The notes beneath the pieces are model-generated. The model was given only the letters and a program-made list of their open reading frames with translations, was not told the DNA's origin and did not search any database. From CBDANZ01 sp965197865 (GTDB taxonomy: Bacteria > Acidobacteriota > Vicinamibacteria > Vicinamibacterales > CAVVIG01), in assembly GCA_965197865.1 (NCBI GenBank), contig CBDANZ010000001.1:62001-126000 (forward strand): DNA of 64,000 bases, in the 5' to 3' direction. Made by a program: the position numbers and the translations under genes. Shown in pieces: positions 20,935 to 30,312 of the stretch (positions are counted from its first letter, which is position 1; each line of letters opens with the position of its first letter).

Positions 20935-21360
20935 ATGTTGATGCCCAAGAAAGTCAAGTACCGCAAGCAGCATCGGGGGCGGATGCGCGGGAAAGCCTGG
21001 CGCGGCGGCGATGTCTCGTTCGGCGATTACGGGCTCAAGGCGCTTGAGCCTTGTTGGTTGACGGATCGTCAGATCGAAGCGGCGCGCGTTGCGATGACGA
21101 GGTTCGTTGCGCGCGGCGGTAAGATCTGGGTGCGGGTGTTTCCCGACAAGCCGATCACGAAGAAGCCGCAGGAAACGCGCATGGGCAAGGGCAAGGGTGC
21201 CCCCGAACAGTGGGTCGCGGTTGTCCGCCCCGGCCGCGTGCTGTTCGAGATGGAAGGCGTGACCGAGACACAAGCGCGGGAGGCATTGAGGCTCGCCGCC
21301 TCGAAACTGCCGATTCTGACGAAGTTTGCAACCCGGTTCGCCCAGGAGACGATACTGTGA
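20935..21360 (+). CDS. rplP: 50S ribosomal protein L16
   Basis: This is a 141-residue protein near the A-site tRNA elbow. It begins MLMPKKVKYRKQHRGRMRGK and has FPDKPITKKPQETRMGKGKG followed by APEQWVAVVRPGRVLFEMEG. The Arg that is hydroxylated in E. coli L16 lies in this last region. rpmC overlaps its stop codon. Confidence 0.97.
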   Translation: MLMPKKVKYRKQHRGRMRGKAWRGGDVSFGDYGLKALEPCWLTDRQIEAARVAMTRFVARGGKIWVRVFPDKPITKKPQETRMGKGKGAPEQWVAVVRPGRVLFEMEGVTETQAREALRLAASKLPILTKFATRFAQETIL

Positions 21361-21548
21361 AAGCCGCTGAATTGCGCGGTTTCGGTGCCGACGAGCTGGG
21401 CACGCGCGAGCGCGATCTGGTCAATCAGCTCTTCCGGATGCGCGTCCAGAAGTCGATGGGGCAGCTCGAGGTGCCTGAAAAGATGCGCACGCTTCGCCGC
21501 GATCTCGCGCGCGTGAAGACCGTGCTCAGAGAGAAGACAGGCGGGTAG
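21357..21548 (+). CDS. rpmC: 50S ribosomal protein L29
   Basis: This 63-residue helical hairpin protein sits near the tunnel exit: VKAAELRGFGADELGTRERD, then LVNQLFRMRVQKSMGQLE. The GTG start overlaps the rplP stop (GTGA), which implies translational coupling. The longer open frame from 21210 lies inside rplP and is not used. Confidence 0.94.
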   Translation: MKAAELRGFGADELGTRERDLVNQLFRMRVQKSMGQLEVPEKMRTLRRDLARVKTVLREKTGG

Positions 21549-21578
21549 AGCCGCCGGCCCACGTGGCCCGAAGGATTT

Positions 21579-21848
21579 ATGAGCCAGAAGTCCGAAAAGG
21601 TCGGCGTTGTCGTCAGCAACAAGATGCAGAAGAGCATCGTGGTCGCGGTCGGGTGGCAGGTGCGGCACGGGCTGTACGGCAAGACCAAGCGGCGTACTTC
21701 GAAGTTCATGGTGCACGACGAGCATGGCGCGGCGAAGCCCGGTGACATCGTCGAGATCGCAGAGACACGGCCCCTCAGCTGCCGCAAGCGCTGGGCACTC
21801 AAGCGTGTTGTGAGACAGCGGGCGGAGGTCTGGAGCGAGCCGTCATGA
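21579..21848 (+). CDS. rpsQ: 30S ribosomal protein S17
   Basis: This is an 89-residue OB-fold protein: KVGVVVSNKMQKSIVVAVGW, then KTKRRTSKFMVHDE and GDIVEIAETRPLSCRKRW. It ends with a four-base ATGA overlap with rplN. All features are standard. Confidence 0.97.
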   Translation: MSQKSEKVGVVVSNKMQKSIVVAVGWQVRHGLYGKTKRRTSKFMVHDEHGAAKPGDIVEIAETRPLSCRKRWALKRVVRQRAEVWSEPS

Positions 21849-22213
21849 TCCAGATGCGATCGATCCTGGACGTGGCCGACAATTCCGGCGCGCGTAAGAT
21901 CGCGGTTATCAACCCGATCGGCGGTTCCACGGGGCGCTACGCACGGCTTGGCGACATCGTGGCGGCGTCTGTCAAGGAAGCGACGCCCGAGTCGAATGTG
22001 AAAAAGGGTCAGGTGGTGAAGGCCGTCATCGTGCGGACCGTCAAGGAGCAGCGCCGGCGCGACGGGAGCTATATCCGCTTCGATCGCAACGCCGCCGTCC
22101 TCATCAACGATCAGGGTGAGCCGGTTGGCACGCGCGTGTTTGGCCCCGTGGCGCGGGAGCTGCGCGAGCGGCGCTTCATGAAGATCATTTCGCTGGCGCC
22201 TGAGGTACTTTGA
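21845..22213 (+). CDS. rplN: 50S ribosomal protein L14
   Basis: This is a 122-residue protein at the subunit interface: MIQMRSILDVADNSGARKIA, then GDIVAASVKEATPESNVKKG and RFDRNAAVLINDQGEPVGTR. Its start is coupled to rpsQ by overlap. Length is standard. Confidence 0.98.
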   Translation: MIQMRSILDVADNSGARKIAVINPIGGSTGRYARLGDIVAASVKEATPESNVKKGQVVKAVIVRTVKEQRRRDGSYIRFDRNAAVLINDQGEPVGTRVFGPVARELRERRFMKIISLAPEVL

Positions 22214-22217
22214 GGAA

Positions 22218-22550
22218 ATGTCTCGCTTAGCGACCCCGATTCGCAAGAACGACAACGTGCTCGTCGTGACAGGCAAAGACCGCGGCAAACGCGGCCGCGT
22301 CCTGCGAATGCTGCCGGAGAAGAACCGGCTCGTGATCGAAGGCGTGAACATGATCAAGCGGCACACGAAGCCCAACCCGGGCAGAAACATCAAGGGCGGC
22401 ATCGTGGAACGCGAGGCGTCGATGCACGCGAGCAACGTACAGCTTGTGTGCCCGGAGTGCGACGCACAAACGCGCATCGGCCGCAGAATCCTCGGAGACG
22501 GCCGCAAGATCCGCGTCTGCCGTAAGTGCGATGGAGTCGTCGATAAATGA
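22218..22550 (+). CDS. rplX: 50S ribosomal protein L24
   Basis: This is a 110-residue assembly initiator with a KOW motif (IRKNDNVLVVTGKDRGKRGR) and GVNMIKRHTKPNPGRNIKGG. A C-terminal zinc-like pair CPECDAQTRIG and CRKCDGVV is also visible. It overlaps rplE by four bases. Confidence 0.96.
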   Translation: MSRLATPIRKNDNVLVVTGKDRGKRGRVLRMLPEKNRLVIEGVNMIKRHTKPNPGRNIKGGIVEREASMHASNVQLVCPECDAQTRIGRRILGDGRKIRVCRKCDGVVDK

Positions 22551-23089
22551 GCCGATTGAAAGACAAGTATCGCAAGGAAGTCGTTCCGGCCCTCGCCAAG
22601 GAGTTTGGCTACAAGAACGCGATGGCCGTGCCGCGAATCGAGAAGGTCGTGGTCAATATGGGGCTCGGCGAAGCGACCGCGAACGCCAAGGTTGTCGACA
22701 CGGGCGCCGACGAGCTCGCGCGGATCACCGGCCAGAAGCCGGTGACGCGCCGCGCCAAGAAGTCGATCGCGGCTTTCAAGGTCAGGAAAGGCATGCCGAT
22801 CGCGACGATGGTGACCCTGCGCGGTGAGCGCATGTGGGAATTTCTCGATCGCCTGATGAGCATCGCATTGCCGCGAGTCCGAGATTTTAGAGGCGTGTCG
22901 CCACACGGCTTCGACGGCCGCGGCAACTACACGCTCGGGTTGCGCGATCAGCTCCTGTTCCCAGAGATCGACTACATGAAGGTCGACAAAGCGCGCGGCA
23001 TGAACGTGTCGGTGGTCACGTCGGCGAAAACCGACGAGGAGGCGCGGAAGCTGCTGCAGTTCGTCGGCATGCCCTTCAGGCAGAACTAG
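22547..23089 (+). CDS. rplE: 50S ribosomal protein L5
   Basis: This is a 180-residue protein binding 5S rRNA: YRKEVVPALAKEFGYKNAMA, then MGLGEATANAKV and FRGVSPHGFDGRGNYTLGLR, ending DEEARKLLQFVGMPFRQN. Standard length. Confidence 0.97.
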   Translation: MSRLKDKYRKEVVPALAKEFGYKNAMAVPRIEKVVVNMGLGEATANAKVVDTGADELARITGQKPVTRRAKKSIAAFKVRKGMPIATMVTLRGERMWEFLDRLMSIALPRVRDFRGVSPHGFDGRGNYTLGLRDQLLFPEIDYMKVDKARGMNVSVVTSAKTDEEARKLLQFVGMPFRQN

Positions 23090-23151
23090 GGTTGGACAGG
23101 TCTGGAAGGCGGGGTTCCCGGGAACGTCACGTGCGAGCGAGCGCGAACATT

Positions 23152-23337
23152 ATGGCGACAACGGCAAAGATTGCGAAAGAACAGAAGAGTCCAAAATTCA
23201 AGATTCGCAGGCGCAACCGGTGCCACCTGTGCGGCCGGCCGCGCGCGTACATGCGAAAGTTCGAGCTGTGCCGTTTATGCTTCCGCAAGCTGGCGCTCGA
23301 GGGAGACGTCACGGGCGTGAGGAAAAGTAGTTGGTGA
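23152..23337 (+). CDS. rpsN: 30S ribosomal protein S14, zinc-binding type (type Z)
   Basis: This is a 61-residue protein with the zinc site CHLC...CRLC (NRCHLCGRPRAYMRKFELCR, then LCFRKLALEGDVTGVRKSSW). The ATG at 23152 gives exactly the usual type Z length; the frame from 23092 adds 20 unrelated residues. Confidence 0.96.
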   Translation: MATTAKIAKEQKSPKFKIRRRNRCHLCGRPRAYMRKFELCRLCFRKLALEGDVTGVRKSSW

Positions 23338-23379
23338 CCTGCCGCTTCGGGAGTTGGAAGCTGAGAGCGGAAGAGAGCT

Positions 23380-23790
23380 ATGACTGATCCAATCGCCGAC
23401 ATGCTCACGCGGATTCGCAACGCGGTGACCGCAAGACACACCCGCGTCGACATGCCCGCGTCGCGCATCAAGGTGGACATCACGCGGATCCTGCATGACG
23501 AAGGGTACATCCAGGGCTTCAAGCTCCTGGACGAAGCTGGCGGCGCGAAGCCCGTTCAAGCGAAGATGCTGCGCCTCTTTCTCAAATACGGGCCGCACGG
23601 CGAACGGCTCATCACGGGCATCGAGCGCATCAGTCGTCCGGGTCGGCGCGTGTACTTTGGCCGCGACGACGTGCCAGAGGTGCTGGCTGGACTCGGCACG
23701 AGCATTCTGACGACGTCGCGCGGCGTGATGACCGGCCGCGAAGCCGTGAAGGTCGGTGTCGGCGGCGAGGTGCTCTGCAACATCTGGTAG
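23380..23790 (+). CDS. rpsH: 30S ribosomal protein S8
   Basis: This is a 136-residue protein: MTDPIADMLTRIRNAVTARH, the RISRPGRRVYFG region, and the C-terminal ILTTSRGVMTGREAVKVGVG. In E. coli S8 represses the spc operon; no matching site was identified here. The spacer before it contains AAGCTGAGAGCGG. Confidence 0.97.
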   Translation: MTDPIADMLTRIRNAVTARHTRVDMPASRIKVDITRILHDEGYIQGFKLLDEAGGAKPVQAKMLRLFLKYGPHGERLITGIERISRPGRRVYFGRDDVPEVLAGLGTSILTTSRGVMTGREAVKVGVGGEVLCNIW

Positions 23791-23803
23791 CTGAGAGCTG
23801 ACA

Positions 23804-24349
23804 ATGTCCCGTATTGGCAGGAAACTGATCACGATTCCCAAAGGCGTGACCGTCACGCTGTTCGACGGCGCGGTCGAAGTGCAGGGGCCGAAGGGCAAGC
23901 TGAGACAGGCGTTTCCAGGCGGCATCAACTTCGAGCTCGCCGACGGACACCTGGCCGCCAAGCTCAAGAGGGACGACGCGGAGCTGCGGAAGTTTCGCGG
24001 CCTCGCGCGAAGCCTCGTGGCCAACGCCGTCGCCGGCGTGACCGAGGGCTTCAAGAAGGAGCTCGACATCGTCGGCGTCGGCTACCGTGCAGAGGTCAAA
24101 GGCAAGCAGGTGATCTTCGCGCTTGGCTACTCGCATGCCGTCGTGTTCGACATACCGGCAGGAATCGGCGTCGCTATCGATAAGCAGACGCACATTACCG
24201 TGAGCGGCATCGATCGGCAGCTCGTCGGTCAGGTCGCCGCGAACATCCGCCGCCTGCGGAAGCCGGATCCCTACAAGCAGAAGGGCGTCCGGTACACGGG
24301 CGAGGTGCTGAAGAAGAAGGCTGGGAAGACCGGCGCCAAGCAGGCCTGA
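23804..24349 (+). CDS. rplF: 50S ribosomal protein L6
   Basis: This is a 181-residue protein with two related domains. The second carries the sarcin-ricin-loop-binding motif region LRKPDPYKQKGVRYTGE. The start MSRIGRKLITIPKGVTVTLF is standard. The 13-base spacer upstream is TAGCTGAGAGCTGAC, one of the recurring words in this cluster. Confidence 0.97.
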   Translation: MSRIGRKLITIPKGVTVTLFDGAVEVQGPKGKLRQAFPGGINFELADGHLAAKLKRDDAELRKFRGLARSLVANAVAGVTEGFKKELDIVGVGYRAEVKGKQVIFALGYSHAVVFDIPAGIGVAIDKQTHITVSGIDRQLVGQVAANIRRLRKPDPYKQKGVRYTGEVLKKKAGKTGAKQA

Positions 24350-24367
24350 GGGCTGAAGCTGAGAGTT

Positions 24368-24742
24368 ATGAAGATCGAAACGAAAGCAGATCGCCGCCAC
24401 CGAATCCACCTTCGTCAGCGGAAGCGGATCGCCGGCACAAAAGAACGGCCGCGCCTGAGCGTGTTCCGCAGCCTGTCACACATCTACGCACAGGTGATCG
24501 ACGACTTCGGCGGTCAGACGCTGGCGGCGGCGTCCAGCGTCGATCCGGCGCTCAAGGGCGCATTGGGCAAAGACGTGCGCGGCAGAAATCTCAAGGGCGC
24601 CGAGGTGGTCGGCAAAGCCATCGCCGAGCGATCGATCGAGAAGGGCATCAAGCGTGTGGTGTTCGACCGCAGCGGGTTTCTCTACCACGGCCGCATCCGC
24701 GCCATGGCCAACTCGGCCCGGAAAGCCGGTCTGGAGTTCTAG
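24368..24742 (+). CDS. rplR: 50S ribosomal protein L18
   Basis: This is a 124-residue 5S rRNA-binding protein: RHRIHLRQRKRIAGTKERPR, LSVFRSLSHIYAQVIDDFGG, then KRVVFDRSGFLYHGRIRAMA. The spacer upstream has GGCTGAAGCTGAGAGTT. rpsE starts on the next base after its stop. Confidence 0.97.
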   Translation: MKIETKADRRHRIHLRQRKRIAGTKERPRLSVFRSLSHIYAQVIDDFGGQTLAAASSVDPALKGALGKDVRGRNLKGAEVVGKAIAERSIEKGIKRVVFDRSGFLYHGRIRAMANSARKAGLEF

Positions 24743-25261
24743 ATGCGAACGCGAGAGCGAATCGATCCGGGCCAGCTCGACATCAAGGACACGGTCGTCT
24801 CCATCAACCGCGTCACGAAGGTCGTCAAGGGCGGGAAGAACCTAAGTTTTAGTGCGCTGGTTGTGGTCGGCGACGGCCACGGCTTCGTCGGTTTCGGGGT
24901 CGGCAAGGCGAAGGAGGTGCCGTCGGCCATCAAGAAGGGCATCGAGGGGGCGAAGAAGAACCTGATTCGCGTGCCGCTGCAGGGGACGTCGATTCCCCAC
25001 GCGATCATCGGCCATTTCGGCGCCGGCAGCGTGCTGTTGAAGCCGGCGCCAGACGGCACCGGCATCATCGCCGGTGCCGCGGTACGCGCCGTTGTCGAGT
25101 CCGCCGGCATCACGAACATCATGACGAAATCGCTCGGATCGGCGAACCCGCACAACGTCGTGCAGGCGACGATCGCTGGACTCGAAGCGCTGAAGAATCC
25201 GGCGGCGGTTGCGCGGATGCGCGGCAAGGATCTCGGTGAGCTGGCGAGAGCTTCCTCGTAG
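24743..25261 (+). CDS. rpsE: 30S ribosomal protein S5
   Basis: This is a 172-residue protein with the double-stranded-RNA-binding-like N-domain (DTVVSINRVTKVVKGGKNLS, GFGVGKAKEVPSAIKKG) and the C-domain (GTGIIAGAAVRAVVESAGIT, then NIMTKSLGSANPHNVVQATI). Standard length, no spacer from rplR. Confidence 0.97.
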   Translation: MRTRERIDPGQLDIKDTVVSINRVTKVVKGGKNLSFSALVVVGDGHGFVGFGVGKAKEVPSAIKKGIEGAKKNLIRVPLQGTSIPHAIIGHFGAGSVLLKPAPDGTGIIAGAAVRAVVESAGITNIMTKSLGSANPHNVVQATIAGLEALKNPAAVARMRGKDLGELARASS

Positions 25262-25266
25262 CAGTT

Positions 25267-25470
25267 ATGGCAAACCAGCGAACTGACTCCAGGGGAACCG
25301 GCACCGTCAAGGTGACCCTCGTCAAGAGTCCCATCGGATTCAACCGGAACCAGGGGACGGTCGTCCGAAGCCTGGGCCTTCGCCGCATCCGACAGACCGT
25401 GGAGCTGGTGGACACGCCGGCGACGCACGGAATGATCCACAAGGTGCGGCACCTGGTGACGGTGGAGTGA
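25267..25470 (+). CDS. rpmD: 50S ribosomal protein L30
   Basis: This is a 67-residue protein: VKVTLVKSPIGFNRNQGTVV, then RSLGLRRIRQTVELVDTPA. It lies in the usual place between rpsE and rplO. Confidence 0.95.
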   Translation: MANQRTDSRGTGTVKVTLVKSPIGFNRNQGTVVRSLGLRRIRQTVELVDTPATHGMIHKVRHLVTVE

Positions 25471-25483
25471 GAGCGGAGACGTT

Positions 25484-25931
25484 ATGGATTTGAGCAGCCT
25501 CAAGCCGCCCAAGGGCGCCAAGCACGCGAAAAAGCGGGTCGGCCGCGGGCAGGGCTCGGGGCAAGGCAAGACGGCCGGCCGGGGGCACAAAGGTGCGAAG
25601 TCGCGCGCCGGCTTCAAGTTCAAGCGCGGGTTCGAAGGCGGTCAGATGCCGCTGCACCGCCGCGTACCAAAGCGCGGGTTCCACAACCCGTTCCGCCTCG
25701 AGTACGCGGTGGTGAACCTCGATGCCCTCGCTCGGGGGTTCGACGCCGGCGCCCTCGTGACGCCGGAACTGCTTCGAGAGCGCGGCCTCATGGGCAGGAG
25801 GAATCGTCCCGTCAAGGTCCTCGCGCGAGGCGAGATCGGCAAGGCGCTCACTGTGCGCGCGCATAAGTTCAGCGGCAGGGCTACCGAGAAGATCGCGGCG
25901 GCTGGCGGTGCTACCGAGTTGATCGCAGTTT

Positions 25932-25939
<8 letters not shown>
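25484..25939 (+). CDS. rplO: 50S ribosomal protein L15
   Basis: This is a 151-residue protein with the Gly/Lys-rich N-terminus (KRVGRGQGSGQGKTAGRGHK) and RRVPKRGFHNPFRLEYAVVN. It overlaps the secY start by eight bases, so secY translation is probably coupled. Confidence 0.96.
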
Positions 25940-27317
<1,378 letters not shown>

Positions 27318-27339
27318 GAGCCTTTTATAACTGTCGTAC

Positions 27340-28095
27340 ATGGCGCTGAATCTGATCATGCTCGGCCCGCCGGGGGCCGGCAAAGGCACGCAGGCCGAAC
27401 GTTTCGGACGCAAGCGCGGGATTCCGAGGCTTTCGACGGGGGATATCCTTCGAGAAGCGGTCCAGGGTGGCACGGAAATTGGGCGCTGCGCCAAAGCGAT
27501 CATGGAGCGCGGCGAGCTCGTGAGTGACGAGGTGATGATCGGCGTCGTGCGGGAACGGCTCGTAGAGCCTAGTGCGCGCGTCGGATTCGTTCTCGACGGC
27601 TTTCCGCGGACCCTCCCGCAGGCCATGGTGCTCGACGGGATCATGGCCGGACGCGATCCGCTTATCGTGATCGACATCGTCGTGCCGGAGGTCGAGCTGA
27701 TGCGCCGCCTGGCGTCGCGGATGATCTGTGAATCGTGCGGCGCGAATCTCGACGAGCGGGACGACGCGAGAGGGGGGTCGACAGATCGGATTCGGACCGT
27801 GCTGCAGAGCGCGGTCGAAAGTGCCGATGCCCCGGTCCGGGCCGAGACAGTGTCGCCCAGATGCCGCCGGTGTGGCGGCCGCTTGAAGCAGCGGGTCGAT
27901 GACAACGCAGCTGTGGTGCACGAGCGCCTGCAGGTGTACCGCCGCCGCACGAAGCCGCTTATCGACTACTACGGCGCGCGCCAAACGTTCCGATCGGTCG
28001 ATGGCACCCAGCCGCCCGATCGCGTGGCGGCCGCGCTGGCAGCCGCCGTCGAGGCGGTGGAAATACGCGTTGCTGGTGAAGGGTCGATGCGGTGA
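27340..28095 (+). CDS. adk: Adenylate kinase with an enlarged zinc LID
   Basis: The enzyme interconverts ATP, AMP and ADP. The P-loop is GPPGAGKGTQAERFG and the AMP site is RLSTGDILREAV. Two Cys pairs mark a zinc-type LID: CESC near residue 130 and CRRC near residue 176. In usual zinc-type kinases the pairs are about 16-18 residues apart; here ~43 residues intervene, including a low-homology stretch (DARGGSTDRIRTVLQSAVES). Total length 251 is about 35 more than normal. GTGA overlap couples it to map. Confidence 0.93.
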   Translation: MALNLIMLGPPGAGKGTQAERFGRKRGIPRLSTGDILREAVQGGTEIGRCAKAIMERGELVSDEVMIGVVRERLVEPSARVGFVLDGFPRTLPQAMVLDGIMAGRDPLIVIDIVVPEVELMRRLASRMICESCGANLDERDDARGGSTDRIRTVLQSAVESADAPVRAETVSPRCRRCGGRLKQRVDDNAAVVHERLQVYRRRTKPLIDYYGARQTFRSVDGTQPPDRVAAALAAAVEAVEIRVAGEGSMR

Positions 28096-28862
28096 TCGTA
28101 TGCCGGTCGACGGCGGAGCTCGAGCGGATGAAGGTCGCGGGTCGGGTGGTGGGCGAAGTGTTGAGGACGCTGGCGTCGAGAGTGACGCCTGGCGTGAGCA
28201 CGGCGGAGCTCGACGAGCTTGCCGAACAGATGATCGCGGACGAAGGCGGGTCGCCGGCGTTCAAGGGCTACCACGGATACCCCGCGAGCATCTGCACGTC
28301 GATCAATGACGAGGTGATTCACGGCATTCCCTCTGGCCGGCGCGTGCTACAGGAGGGTGACATCGTCTCGATCGATGTCGGCGTCTCGCTTGGCGGTTAC
28401 TTCGGCGACAGCGCGATTACCCTTCCGGTCGGCCGCGTGTCAGAGGAGGCGGCCACGCTGCTGCGCGTCACCGAGGAGTCGCTCTACGAGGCGATAGAGC
28501 ACGTGCGACCGGGCGGACGCGTGTCGGACATCGGCCACGCGGTCGAACGCCACGTCGAGGCGTACAGATTTTCGGTCGTGCGCGAGTTCGTTGGCCATGG
28601 GATCGGCCACCGCATGCACGAGGAGCCTCAGATTCCGAACTACGGCGAGCCGGGGCGCGGTCCGCGGTTGGTCGAGGGGATGGTGCTCGCGATCGAGCCG
28701 ATGGTGAACGCGGGCAAGCCCGGGGTGAAGGTGCTGGCCGACGGCTGGACGGCTGTGACGCGTGATAACAGCCTGTCGGCCCACTTCGAGCATACAGTGG
28801 CGGTGACGGCGGCTGAACCGTTGGTTCTGACTGCGAGAGAAGTGCCGGTTCCCGTACGATAG
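28092..28862 (+). CDS. map: Type I methionine aminopeptidase
   Basis: This removes the initiator Met from nascent proteins using two metal ions. The metal ligands are visible in SIDVGVSLGGYFGDSAITLP (two Asp), VGHGIGHRMHEEPQIPNY (His), VLAIEPMVNAG (Glu) and the Glu before HTVAV. The GTG start overlaps the adk stop. The 256-residue length is standard. Confidence 0.97.
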   Translation: MIVCRSTAELERMKVAGRVVGEVLRTLASRVTPGVSTAELDELAEQMIADEGGSPAFKGYHGYPASICTSINDEVIHGIPSGRRVLQEGDIVSIDVGVSLGGYFGDSAITLPVGRVSEEAATLLRVTEESLYEAIEHVRPGGRVSDIGHAVERHVEAYRFSVVREFVGHGIGHRMHEEPQIPNYGEPGRGPRLVEGMVLAIEPMVNAGKPGVKVLADGWTAVTRDNSLSAHFEHTVAVTAAEPLVLTAREVPVPVR

Positions 28863-28874
28863 AGCCTGCGAGCG

Positions 28875-29078
28875 GTGAAAGAGTTGATCGGGAGGATCGT
28901 CGAGCAGATGCCAAGCGCGCTCTACCGCGTAAGACTGGACGAAGGGCCGCACGTGACCGCGCACATCGCAGACCGGAGGGATCGGAATTTCATCTGGGGG
29001 CTGGTCGGGGACCGCGTGCGTATCGAGCTTTCGCCGGTCGATGTCGGGCGGGGGCGGATCGTGTCGCGGCTTTCATGA
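28875..29078 (+). CDS. infA: Translation initiation factor IF-1
   Basis: This is a 67-residue OB-fold protein: GRIVEQMPSALYRVRLDEGP, VTAHIADRRDRNFIW, then VGDRVRIELSPVDVGRGRIV. It starts with GTG. It is shorter at the N-terminus than most (about 72 residues) but the core is complete. Position between map and rpmJ is classical. Confidence 0.93.
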   Translation: MKELIGRIVEQMPSALYRVRLDEGPHVTAHIADRRDRNFIWGLVGDRVRIELSPVDVGRGRIVSRLS

Positions 29079-29084
29079 GATGTA

Positions 29085-29137
29085 AGGATGTGAGGAAGTG
29101 AGGATGTACGGATCTCACTTTCTTACCTCTAGCGAGG
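29085..29137 (+). promoter_or_regulatory. Hairpin spacer before rpmJ
   Basis: The sequence GGATGTGAGGAAGTGAG pairs with CTCACTTTCTTACC across a short loop; the AAGTGAG/CTCACTT core is perfect. The purine-rich arm consists of repeated GATGTGAGG/AAGTGAGG words. No T-run follows. It belongs with the other spacer hairpins in this cluster. Confidence 0.5.
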
Positions 29138-29147
29138 GGGTAGCCCG

Positions 29148-29261
29148 ATGAAGGTACGAACTTCGGTGAGACGGATATGTGACAAGTGCAAGATCATCCG
29201 CCGCCGCGGCGTCGTACGGGTCATTTGTTCGAATCAGAAACACAAGCAGCGGCAGGGTTGA
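29148..29261 (+). CDS. rpmJ: 50S ribosomal protein L36
   Basis: This 37-residue gene is easy to miss. It reads MKVRTSVRRICDKCKIIRRR then GVVRVICSNQKHKQRQG. The zinc ligands (Cys11, Cys14, Cys27 and His32) are all present, so this is the zinc-binding form. It lies in the usual place between infA and rpsM. A GGGGGTAG sequence precedes the ATG. Confidence 0.96.
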   Translation: MKVRTSVRRICDKCKIIRRRGVVRVICSNQKHKQRQG

Positions 29262-29389
29262 GGTCCTTGGTTCGTTGCTGGTCCTTGGTTCCTCGTGCGA
29301 CGGCACAGACGAAGGGTCCAGGAGCCTGGGGCAACCAGGGACGAAAGACGAACTAAGCACCAAGCGACAAAGGACAGGGGACTGGCGTC
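29262..29389 (+). repeat. Repeat-rich spacer between rpmJ and rpsM
   Basis: GGTCCTTGGTTC occurs twice directly (29262 and 29280). An imperfect complement (GACGAACTAAGCACCAAGCG, then ACAAAGGAC) lies near 29350-29378, so the spacer can fold into a long imperfect hairpin. No coding sequence, promoter or terminator is evident. Confidence 0.5.
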
Positions 29390-29764
29390 ATGGCGCGAAT
29401 CGCAGGTATTGATCTTCCACGGACCAAACGGGTCGAGATCGGTCTGACCTACATCTACGGCATTGGCCGCCTCCGATCGAACGGCATCCTGAAGGACGCC
29501 GGGGTGAGTCCCGACGTCCGCGTGAAGGACCTGTCTGAAGAAGATGTGAGGAAGATCAGCCGCGTCATCGAGGAGCAGGGCGGCGTCGAGGGCGACCTCC
29601 GCAGGGAGATCTCGATCAACATCAAGCGACTGATGGAGATCGGCTGCTACCGCGGCATGCGGCACCGCCGGGGCCTGCCCGTGCGCGGCCAGCGGACGAA
29701 AACAAACGCGCGGACGCGCAAGGGTCCGCGCAGGGGCGCTATCGCGAAGAAGAAGACGATCTGA
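29390..29764 (+). CDS. rpsM: 30S ribosomal protein S13
   Basis: This is a 124-residue protein of the 30S head: MARIAGIDLPRTKRVEIGLT, DLRREISINIKRLMEIGCYR, then GLPVRGQRTKTNARTRKGPR. It is the first gene of the alpha operon. Standard. Confidence 0.97.
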   Translation: MARIAGIDLPRTKRVEIGLTYIYGIGRLRSNGILKDAGVSPDVRVKDLSEEDVRKISRVIEEQGGVEGDLRREISINIKRLMEIGCYRGMRHRRGLPVRGQRTKTNARTRKGPRRGAIAKKKTI

Positions 29765-29797
29765 AGGCTGAGAGCTGAAGGGCTGTGAGCGACAACT

Positions 29798-30253
29798 ATG
29801 GCAAGAACAGATCCGGCGGACGCTGCTGAAACGGCCACCCCTGAGAAGAAAGCTGGCGCGGCAGGCAAGCGCAAGAAGACCTTCAAGAAGCGCGGCGAGA
29901 AGCGCATCGTCCATCACGGACTAGCGCACATTCAGGCGTCGTTCAACAACACCGTGGTGACGATTACCGACACCCAAGGCAATGTCGTCGCATGGTCGAG
30001 CGCCGGCGGCATCGGCTTCAAGGGATCGCGCAAGGGGACGCCGTTTGCGGCGACGCAGGCAGCGCTGAACGCGGGTAACGCGGCGAAGACGGTCGGCATG
30101 CGTTCGCTCGACGTGCGAGTCAAGGGGCCGGGATCGGGCCGCGAGTCGGCCATTCGGGCGCTGCAGACGATCGGCATCGAGGTGAAGTCGATCCGCGACG
30201 TCACGCCGATTCCACACAATGGATGCCGACCGCCAAAGCGACGCCGGGTGTAG
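29798..30253 (+). CDS. rpsK: 30S ribosomal protein S11 with a Lys-rich N-terminus
   Basis: This is a 151-residue protein. The first ~35 residues are Ala/Lys-rich and longer than in E. coli. The core is standard: AHIQASFNNTVVTITDTQGN, WSSAGGIGFKGSRKGTPFAA and the end ITPIPHNGCRPPKRRRV-like VTPIPHNGCRPPKRRRV. The spacer before it has AAGGCTGAGAGCTGAAGG. Confidence 0.97.
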   Translation: MARTDPADAAETATPEKKAGAAGKRKKTFKKRGEKRIVHHGLAHIQASFNNTVVTITDTQGNVVAWSSAGGIGFKGSRKGTPFAATQAALNAGNAAKTVGMRSLDVRVKGPGSGRESAIRALQTIGIEVKSIRDVTPIPHNGCRPPKRRRV

Positions 30254-30262
30254 GGAGAACCG

Positions 30263-30292
30263 GCTGAGAGCTGTCAGCGGACAGCTTTCAGC
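30263..30292 (+). promoter_or_regulatory. Strong hairpin before rpsD
   Basis: GCTGAGAGCTGTC pairs over 13 positions (one G-T) with GACAGCTTTCAGC around the loop AGCG. The arm is the GCTGAGAGCTG word found in other spacers of this cluster. It ends 20 bases before rpsD and has no T-run. S4 regulates its operon in some bacteria, but nothing here proves that. Confidence 0.6.
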
Positions 30293-30312
30293 GATCAGCG
30301 AAGAGGTCTTGA

